From contig JAEWRS010000467.1 in NCBI GenBank assembly GCA_023398855.1, forward strand, positions 1 to 6,753: DNA of 6,753 nucleotides, read 5' to 3'. The DNA comes from Bacillota bacterium. GTDB taxonomy: Bacteria > Bacillota > Clostridia > Lachnospirales > Lachnospiraceae. The notes under the pieces are model-generated. The model had not been told where the DNA came from. It worked only from the letters and a program-made list of their open reading frames with translations, and did not search any database. Position numbers and translations under genes: made by a program. Below, piece by piece: positions 1-4,558 of the stretch; positions within the stretch are counted from its first letter, which is position 1, and the number at the start of each line of letters is the position of its first letter.

Positions 1-17
1 ATTCTGGAGGATCCATC

Positions 18-932
18 ATGACACAATTAAAAAATTTACTGACAGCTGCCTCAAAGGCCTTTTTCCTTACCATTCTGATTTCCGCAGTTTCCTCTTCCGT
101 TTCATGGGCAGAAGAAGAAATCGGACCGGCCTTTGCACCTCCTATCCCGAAAATAACTGCCCCTGAAATAGGTCCTGGCATGAAAAACAACTCTAATTTT
201 GTAGTTGTTCTGGACCCTGGTCACGGAAAGACCGGAGGACATTATTCCGGATGCCACTTTGAATATAACGGAATCACCTATTATGAAGATGAGATCACAA
301 TGAAGATTGCTTCCTACACGAAACAGTATCTGGACCAATTTTCCAACTATACCGTTTATTTAACAAAGGACAGCGCAGAGACAACCGTTCCTCTTGACCA
401 GCGCGCTGCTTTTGCCTCCTCAGTCCAGGCGGACCTTTTTGTAAGTCAGCATATTGACTCGGCTTTGGGGAATGGTACAATCAAAAATGCCTATGGCGCA
501 AGCTCTATGGCTCCCAGGACAGGCCGCTATAACAATGATCTGGCCCTCCAGTCCCAGGATGCAGCCAATACCATTTTAAAACAGCTTAGCACTCTGGGTC
601 TTCATAACCGTGGTCTCATCCTCCGGGATTCTGAAAACGGAACCTTGTTTCCAGACGGAAGCCAGGCTGATTATTATGCAATCCCCCGCTATTCCCAGAT
701 GTATGGACTACGTGGCTTTATTATTGAACATGGTTTTATCAACCACACCAGCGATCTGACTCTTTTCCTGTCAACGGAGGAGCAGTACAAAGCCCTGGGA
801 GAGGCTGATGCAAAAGGGATCATGGAATATCTGCAAAAAGCCGGAAAGTCAACATTTACCCATCCAGCACAAACCAACCAGGAAACAAACAACCAGAACG
901 AAACAACTGTAGTCCCTCCTCCTTCCTCTTAA
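18..932 (+). CDS. Secreted N-acetylmuramoyl-L-alanine amidase (Amidase_3 family)
   Basis: Predicted zinc-dependent peptidoglycan hydrolase, cleaving the bond between N-acetylmuramic acid and L-alanine outside the membrane. The 304-residue product begins with a Sec signal peptide: basic start, hydrophobic run at about residues 14-26, and a likely cleavage after Ala31 (VSWA/EEE). A Pro-rich linker follows, then the catalytic domain from about residue 61. Family landmarks visible are DPGHG (66-70, zinc ligand His69), an acidic patch with Glu90 and Glu92 (the second ligand is probably Glu92), LDQRAAFAS before ADLFVSQH (ligand His145), and IIEHGF with the catalytic Glu237. The usual SIHAN motif is changed to SQHIDS. 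The tail from about residue 279 is Thr/Asn/Gln/Pro-rich and probably disordered; there is no cell-wall-binding repeat. The start is set by GGAGG at 6-10, seven bases before the ATG. The gene appears to end its transcript at the hairpin at 1031-1065. Family assignment is strong; the physiological role (cell separation, turnover or sporulation) cannot be decided. Confidence 0.9.
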   Translation: MTQLKNLLTAASKAFFLTILISAVSSSVSWAEEEIGPAFAPPIPKITAPEIGPGMKNNSNFVVVLDPGHGKTGGHYSGCHFEYNGITYYEDEITMKIASYTKQYLDQFSNYTVYLTKDSAETTVPLDQRAAFASSVQADLFVSQHIDSALGNGTIKNAYGASSMAPRTGRYNNDLALQSQDAANTILKQLSTLGLHNRGLILRDSENGTLFPDGSQADYYAIPRYSQMYGLRGFIIEHGFINHTSDLTLFLSTEEQYKALGEADAKGIMEYLQKAGKSTFTHPAQTNQETNNQNETTVVPPPSS

Positions 933-1030
933 GCCAAAGGACCGGGTGTAGGTTAATTGCTGTATTAATCACCATTCTTAACAGGACAAAACCAGTACTT
1001 TTCTAAAAATGAATCGTTAGCCTAAACTCC

Positions 1031-1065
1031 CCTGCCTCTCAGAAATGAGAGACAGGTTTTTTTTT
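1031..1065 (+). terminator. Rho-independent terminator after the amidase gene
   Basis: A ten-position stem with one internal mismatch pairs 1031-1040 (CCTGCCTCTC) with 1047-1056 (GAGAGACAGG) around a six-base loop, followed directly by nine T residues at 1057-1065. This is a textbook intrinsic terminator on the + strand, about 100 bases past the amidase stop, and it separates that gene from hppA. Confidence 0.9.
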
Positions 1066-1113
1066 ATTCCATTAAAAATAAGGGAGGGAAATTTTAAAAA
1101 ATATAACTTTTTT

Positions 1114-1140
1114 TTTGATTAATTATGAAAATTAATTAAA
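1114..1140. repeat. AT-rich inverted repeat upstream of the hppA promoter
   Basis: The arms TTTGATTAATT (1114-1124) and AATTAATTAAA (1130-1140) pair over 11 positions, with one G-T pair, around the five-base centre ATGAA. It lies about 38 bases upstream of the predicted -35 hexamer. It could be an operator or an upstream AT-rich promoter element. In DNA this AT-rich, an imperfect palindrome of this size can also arise by chance, so function is unproven. Confidence 0.4.
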
Positions 1141-1177
1141 GTGTGCTGCTTTATTAGTAAATTTGCTTATTTATCTG

Positions 1178-1207
1178 TTGTAAATACATATTAATTGGTA
1201 CTATAAT
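1178..1207 (+). promoter_or_regulatory. Predicted sigma-A-type promoter of hppA
   Basis: A perfect -10 hexamer TATAAT lies at 1202-1207, preceded after 18 bases by TTGTAA at 1178-1183, a four-of-six match to TTGACA. The implied transcription start near 1214 leaves a leader of about 30 bases carrying AGGGAGG at 1227-1233, nine bases before the hppA ATG. The -10 is convincing; the -35 is moderate. Confidence 0.65.
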
Positions 1208-1242
1208 GGAGTAATCAAAATATAAAAGGGAGGTATGAAGAA

Positions 1243-3327
1243 ATGGATGCAATTTATTTTGTATCAATGGGGTCATTGTTGGGGATTGTCTTTGCCTGGA
1301 TTATGTTCCTTCGTGTCAAAAAGCAGCCGGTGGGAAATGCAGAAATGGTCAAGATCTCTGAGGCTGTACGAAAAGGGGCAAATGCCTATTTGAAACGCCA
1401 GTATTCAGGAGTCGCAATATTTTTTATTGCAGTATTTTTTATTTTATTAATCATGGCTTTTAATGGCTTTCTAAGCTTTTTCACCCCGTTCGCATTTTTA
1501 ACGGGTGGTTTTTTCTCCGGTCTATCTGGATTCATAGGCATGCGCACTGCAACTATGGCAAACTGCAGAACCGCAGAAGGAGCTTCAAAAAGTTTAAACA
1601 AGGGACTTCAAGTGGCCTTCTCAGCCGGTTCTGTAATGGGCTTTACTGTGGTAGGACTGGGACTTTTGGATCTTTCTATTTGGTATTTCATCTTAAATGC
1701 GGCATTTCATAATCTTCCTGCAGACCAGCGCATAACGGAAATCACCGCAAATATGCTGACCTTTGGAATGGGTGCATCCAGTATGGCTCTTTTTGCCAGA
1801 GTTGGCGGTGGTATCTTTACCAAGGCTGCTGATGTGGGAGCTGATCTGGTAGGGAAAGTGGAAGCAGGTATTCCTGAAGATGATCCCCGTAATCCAGCAG
1901 TTATTGCAGATAATGTAGGAGATAATGTAGGAGACGTGGCCGGGATGGGGGCTGATCTTTATGAATCTTATGTAGGTTCTATTGTATCAACGGCTGCCCT
2001 TGCAGTTGCTGCCGGATACGGGACCAAAGGTGTATCCATACCAATGCTGCTGGCAGCACTGGGGGTTATTGCATCTGTTATCGGTACTTTTTTTGTAAAG
2101 ACAGAGGAAGGCGCCTCCCAGAAAAATCTTCTTAAGGCACTTAGAACAGGTACTTATATCAGTGCAGTGATTATTATTATTGCGGCGTATTTTATCATTA
2201 AAATGCTTCTTCCTGACCATATGGGACTTTATGCTGCTGTTCTCTCCGGACTGATTTCAGGAGTGTTGATCGGTGCAATTACTGAATATTACACATCCGA
2301 TACATACAGCCCGACACAAAAAATAGCTCAATCCAGTGAAACCGGTGCAGCAACAGTCATTATAAGCGGATTATCTCTTGGCATGCTTTCCACAGTGGCA
2401 CCGGTTGTGATTGTCAGCATTTCTGTACTGGTAAGCTACTATTGTTCCGGAGGCGCCGGTGATTTTAACCTGGGACTTTATGGCATTGGACTATCTGCAG
2501 TGGGAATGCTGTCTACTCTGGGCATTACGCTGGCTACAGATGCCTACGGACCTATTGCTGATAATGCCGGCGGCATCGCTGAAATGACACATATGGATGC
2601 TTCGGTCCGGCAGAGAACTGATGCCCTTGACTCTCTTGGCAATACAACCGCTGCTACAGGAAAGGGCTTTGCCATTGGTTCTGCTGCATTGACCGCGCTT
2701 GCTCTGATCGCATCTTATGTTGATAAAGTACACCAGATACAACCAAACTTAAACCTGGATTTAACCATAACCAATCCCAAGGTGCTGGTAGGATTGTTAA
2801 TTGGCGGGGTATTGCCGTTTCTGTTTGCAGCCCTAACCATGGAGGCCGTAGGAAAGGCCGCGCAATCCATTGTATTGGAGGTCCGCCGTCAATTTCAGAC
2901 CATTGCAGGCATTATGGAAGGAAAAACCGAACCAGATTATGCAGCCTGCGTGGATATGTGTACAAAATCAGCACAAAAACTGATGATCGCACCAGCCTTG
3001 ATCGCTGTAGTCATTCCTATCGTTATCGGCCTTTTATTAGGGCCGGAAGGTGTTTCAGCTCTTCTTGCCGGCAATACTGTCACCGGTTTTGTTCTGGCAG
3101 TCATGATGGCAAACTCCGGAGGCGCCTGGGATAATGCAAAGAAATATATTGAACAGGGTGCCCATGGAGGAAAGGGAAGCAGCCAGCATAAGGCCGCTGT
3201 AGTGGGAGATACCGTAGGAGATCCTTTTAAGGATACTTCCGGTCCGTCCATCAACATTCTTATCAAGCTTACTTCCATGGTCTCCATTGTATTTGCATCC
3301 CTTGTCCTGACATTCCATTTATTATAA
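1243..3327 (+). CDS. hppA: K+-dependent, probably Na+-pumping membrane pyrophosphatase
   Basis: Integral membrane pyrophosphatase that couples hydrolysis of cytoplasmic pyrophosphate to ion export. The 694-residue length and many hydrophobic segments fit the 16-helix family. Signature motifs in order are DVGADLVGKVE (197-207), the acidic DDPRNPAV/DNVGDNVGD block (213-231), ATDAYGPIADNAGG (431-444), GNTTAATGKGFA (466-477), DNAKKYIE (630-637) and GDTVGDPFKDTSGPS (655-669), together forming the Mg-pyrophosphate site. Ala470 and Gly473 match the K+-dependent class; K+-independent pumps have Lys and Thr there. Glu241 in ADLYESYVGS sits where Na+-pumping members carry their helix-6 glutamate, whereas plant-type H+ pumps have it one turn later. 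That ion assignment is inference, and some clostridial relatives move both Na+ and H+. The start is supported by GGGAGG at 1228-1233 and its own promoter. It is monocistronic and converges on the rubredoxin gene. No key motif is missing. Confidence 0.96.
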   Translation: MDAIYFVSMGSLLGIVFAWIMFLRVKKQPVGNAEMVKISEAVRKGANAYLKRQYSGVAIFFIAVFFILLIMAFNGFLSFFTPFAFLTGGFFSGLSGFIGMRTATMANCRTAEGASKSLNKGLQVAFSAGSVMGFTVVGLGLLDLSIWYFILNAAFHNLPADQRITEITANMLTFGMGASSMALFARVGGGIFTKAADVGADLVGKVEAGIPEDDPRNPAVIADNVGDNVGDVAGMGADLYESYVGSIVSTAALAVAAGYGTKGVSIPMLLAALGVIASVIGTFFVKTEEGASQKNLLKALRTGTYISAVIIIIAAYFIIKMLLPDHMGLYAAVLSGLISGVLIGAITEYYTSDTYSPTQKIAQSSETGAATVIISGLSLGMLSTVAPVVIVSISVLVSYYCSGGAGDFNLGLYGIGLSAVGMLSTLGITLATDAYGPIADNAGGIAEMTHMDASVRQRTDALDSLGNTTAATGKGFAIGSAALTALALIASYVDKVHQIQPNLNLDLTITNPKVLVGLLIGGVLPFLFAALTMEAVGKAAQSIVLEVRRQFQTIAGIMEGKTEPDYAACVDMCTKSAQKLMIAPALIAVVIPIVIGLLLGPEGVSALLAGNTVTGFVLAVMMANSGGAWDNAKKYIEQGAHGGKGSSQHKAAVVGDTVGDPFKDTSGPSINILIKLTSMVSIVFASLVLTFHLL

Positions 3328-3416
3328 TGAAAACTACACACTACCTCTAATATATAAGTAAAATGGAAGCATACAATCACACCCCGGCCATCCCCTACCT
3401 GGGTGGACCTAAAGCA

Positions 3417-3465
3417 AAAAACCTTCAGACCCGGCACATTCTGCCGACAGCCTGAAGGTTTTCTT
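3417..3465. terminator. Bidirectional nested-hairpin terminator between hppA and the rubredoxin gene
   Basis: The outer arms ACCTTCAG (3421-3428) and CTGAAGGT (3452-3459) extend by A-T pairs (3418-3420 with 3460-3462). Inside, CGGCA (3432-3436) pairs with TGCCG (3442-3446). On the + strand the hairpin leads into TTTTCTT, ending hppA transcripts. On the - strand it leads into a six-T run (3416-3421), ending the rubredoxin transcript. The - strand U-tract is the better of the two. Confidence 0.8.
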
Positions 3466-3486
3466 GCCGGCAAAACTGCCGCAATC

Positions 3487-3645
3487 TTACTCTTCAACAA
3501 ACATATCCTTACCAACACCACAAACTGGGCAAACCCAGTCCTCAGGTAAATCTTCAAAAGCAGTACCTGGTTCAATACCAGAATCCGGATCACCGATTTC
3601 AGGGTCGTACACATATCCGCATGGCTCACAAACATATTTACTCAT
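3487..3645 (-). CDS. Rubredoxin
   Basis: A 52-residue, highly acidic protein with the full rubredoxin plan: [19 protein letters not shown] at the start, a central [15 protein letters not shown], then [11 protein letters not shown] near the end. The four iron-binding cysteines are Cys6, Cys9, Cys39 and Cys42 (CxxCGY and CPxCG), with the conserved aromatic residues Tyr11, Tyr13, Trp37 and Phe49. Rubredoxins are small cytoplasmic one-electron carriers with an Fe(Cys)4 site; in anaerobes they commonly feed oxygen- or peroxide-reducing enzymes (rubrerythrin, flavodiiron proteins). None of those partners is in this window. The start is set by a near-perfect AAGGAGGTGA at 3652-3661, six bases from the ATG. 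It has its own promoter just upstream and ends at the convergent terminator, so it is probably a single-gene unit. Identity is essentially certain; the electron partner is unknown. Confidence 0.97.
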   Translation of the reverse strand: MSKYVCEPCGYVYDPEIGDPDSGIEPGTAFEDLPEDWVCPVCGVGKDMFVEE

Positions 3646-3679
3646 CCCTATTCACCTCCTTTAACTTCACTGTGCTTTC

Positions 3680-3708
3680 TTTATAGCATATAATACCATT
3701 TTTATCAA
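3680..3708 (-). promoter_or_regulatory. Predicted extended -10 promoter of the rubredoxin gene
   Basis: On the - strand, TTGATA (3703-3708) and TATAAA (3680-3685) are separated by exactly 17 bases, and the -10 is preceded by TGC (3686-3688), an extended -10 element. It falls in the 88-base gap between the cupin stop and the rubredoxin start. This suggests the rubredoxin is transcribed on its own, although read-through from the cupin gene is also possible because no clear terminator separates them. Confidence 0.7.
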
Positions 3709-3733
3709 TAGATTTATAATACTTGTCCAGAAA

Positions 3734-4087
3734 TTAATTTTTAGAAATAAAATCTTCTCTCATTGGTGTAAAAATATCAACCAGTATCCCCTTTTCCAGG
3801 CAAACGCATCCGTGCTCAATTCCATCCTGTTTTAAGAGACTGTCTCCTGCCTCTACTACCTTTTTTTCATCTCCAATGGTGAATTCAAATCTTCCGCTGG
3901 CAACATAGGTGATCTGAGTATGCGGGTGGCTGTGAAGCTTTCCTATCGCACCCTTTTCAAACTGGTTTTCCACACACATCACACCATCACAATATGCCAG
4001 AACCTTTCTGACAACGCCTTCCGCAGCCGATACTCCTTCTATCTCCTTATTAAATACCCATTTCTGATTTTTCTCCGGCTCTTTCAT
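3734..4087 (-). CDS. KdgF-like small cupin protein
   Basis: A 117-residue single-domain cupin. The first metal-binding motif reads HSHPHTQ, with His52, His54 and Gln58 as likely ligands; Gln replaces the Glu of the general cupin consensus. The second motif is GIEHG, with His92 as the last ligand. The pattern GRFEFTIGDE...VVEAGDS and the ending VDIFTPMREDF, with Asp104 and Arg110, closely resemble KdgF as I recall that family. KdgF opens the ring of 4,5-unsaturated uronates released from pectin or alginate, giving a linear keto sugar. Placement beside uxuB and uxuA supports a uronate role, but many clostridial cupins of this size are uncharacterised. The start is supported by AAGGAG at 4096-4101, eight bases from the ATG. 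It lies 37 bases after the ArsC-like gene with no visible promoter between, so the two probably form one transcript. Cupin fold is firm; KdgF function is inference. Confidence 0.85.
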   Translation of the reverse strand: MKEPEKNQKWVFNKEIEGVSAAEGVVRKVLAYCDGVMCVENQFEKGAIGKLHSHPHTQITYVASGRFEFTIGDEKKVVEAGDSLLKQDGIEHGCVCLEKGILVDIFTPMREDFISKN

Positions 4088-4124
4088 CCTGTTATCTCCT
4101 TACCTTCTTTCTGCATGCAAATCC

Positions 4125-4466
4125 CTAATTCCAATTCTTCCACTCTTGGGGCTGGTAGCCCACCGTAGCCAGTCTTCCATTTCTGACAATCGGAGTCTTC
4201 AGCACGTTCTGGTTCTCCAAGATCTTTTCATCTCTATCTTCATCGGAAATGTACTTAATCAGAGCTAATGCCTCCCTGTCCCTGCAGTTTTCATCCAGCA
4301 TGGCATCAAGTCCTCCTACCGCTTGCTTCACTCCATTGTACTCGCCCTTACTTAGCCCCTTTTCTTTCATATCGATATACTGGTACTTGATTCCCCGTTC
4401 TTTGAAATATCGTTCCGCCTTCTTGGTATCAAAGCATTTTCCAGTTCCAAAAATCTGTATGTTCAT
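4125..4466 (-). CDS. ArsC/Spx-family thioredoxin-fold protein (arsenate reductase-like)
   Basis: A 113-residue protein starting MNIQIFGTGKCFDTKKAERY, the N-terminal strand and redox loop of the ArsC/Spx family. The loop holds one cysteine, Cys11, in CFDT, so the second cysteine of the Spx CxxC switch is Thr14. Further family marks are GIKYQYIDM (25-33), Gly-Gly at 51-52, and the cis-proline loop KTPIVRNG (90-97) with Arg95. Glutaredoxin-linked arsenate reductases use a single cysteine in this position, but many members with this look have no proven arsenate activity. No other arsenic-resistance gene is nearby. An in-frame GTG at 4478 would add four residues. I prefer the ATG at 4466 because AAGGTGG (4475-4481) stands eight bases before it and the protein then begins as relatives typically do. 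It is probably first in an operon with the cupin. Family is confident; function unknown. Confidence 0.85.
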   Translation of the reverse strand: MNIQIFGTGKCFDTKKAERYFKERGIKYQYIDMKEKGLSKGEYNGVKQAVGGLDAMLDENCRDREALALIKYISDEDRDEKILENQNVLKTPIVRNGRLATVGYQPQEWKNWN

Positions 4467-4474
4467 GGCCTTGT

Positions 4475-4481
4475 CCACCTT
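4475..4481 (-). promoter_or_regulatory. Ribosome binding site that decides the ArsC-like gene start
   Basis: AAGGTGG on the - strand, one mismatch from AAGGAGG, is eight bases upstream of the ATG at 4466. It overlaps the possible upstream GTG codon (4476-4478), which therefore lacks its own well-spaced site. Confidence 0.6.
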
Positions 4482-4505
4482 CCCGGTTCTTTTTCCGACA
4501 GAATC

Positions 4506-4534
4506 ATTTTAACATAAGGAGCCGTTGATTACAA
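4506..4534 (-). promoter_or_regulatory. Predicted promoter of the ArsC-like/cupin pair, inside the uxuB terminator
   Basis: On the - strand, TTGTAA (4529-4534) and TAAAAT (4506-4511) are exactly 17 bases apart, and TGT precedes the -10, forming an extended -10 element. The -35 and spacer fall inside the hairpin at 4518-4552. The leader from a start near 4499 to the ATG at 4466 would be about 33 bases. Spacing and the extended -10 make this plausible, but the -35 matches only four of six positions. Confidence 0.55.
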
Positions 4535-4552
4535 TCCAGAATCAGCGGCTCC
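4518..4552 (-). terminator. Hairpin after uxuB, probable terminator
   Basis: A 13-base-pair stem with one G-U pair joins GGAGCCGTTGATT (4518-4530) to AATCAGCGGCTCC (4540-4552) around a nine-base loop, only six bases past the uxuB stop codon. In the uxuB direction the tract after the stem is TTATGTTAAAA, a weak U-tract, so termination may be partial. On the + strand the stem leads into CTTTTATTAT, although no gene is read into it from that side. Confidence 0.7.
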
Positions 4553-4558
4553 CTTTTA

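Larger units (their letters stand above)
933..1242. other. Intergenic region between the amidase gene and hppA
   Basis: A 310-base gap. From 933 to 1030 I see nothing recognisable: no start codon with a ribosome binding site and no strong hairpin. Then come the amidase terminator (1031-1065), a very AT-rich block with a nine-T run at 1108-1116, an inverted repeat (1114-1140), and the hppA promoter and ribosome binding site (1178-1233). The predicted hppA leader is only about 30 bases, which leaves no room for a riboswitch after the promoter. Confidence 0.7.

Noticed and set aside
1125..1139. Tiny ORF (Met-Lys-Ile-Asn) upstream of hppA as a leader peptide.
   Set aside because: It has no ribosome binding site, lies upstream of the predicted transcription start and forms part of an AT-rich inverted repeat.
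1066..1242. Fluoride riboswitch or other leader RNA before hppA, considered because some pyrophosphatase genes carry one.
   Set aside because: No GGNGATGG-type fluoride riboswitch core is present, and the predicted transcript start leaves a leader of only about 30 bases.
3384..3409. Small GC-rich hairpin (CCA-T-CCC with GGGTGG) after hppA as a separate terminator.
   Set aside because: The stem is short with a bulged T and has no T-run on either strand; the stronger terminator follows directly.
2937..3635. Long - strand open frame of about 230 codons across the hppA 3' end, the terminator and the rubredoxin gene.
   Set aside because: It is antisense to conserved hppA codons, runs through the convergent terminator and overlaps the rubredoxin gene in another frame. 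The translation resembles no family I recognise and has no fitting ribosome binding site.
4467..4478. GTG start giving the ArsC-like protein four more residues.
   Set aside because: The GTG overlaps the sequence that best serves as ribosome binding site for the ATG at 4466, and relatives start with the MNIQIFGT-type strand.
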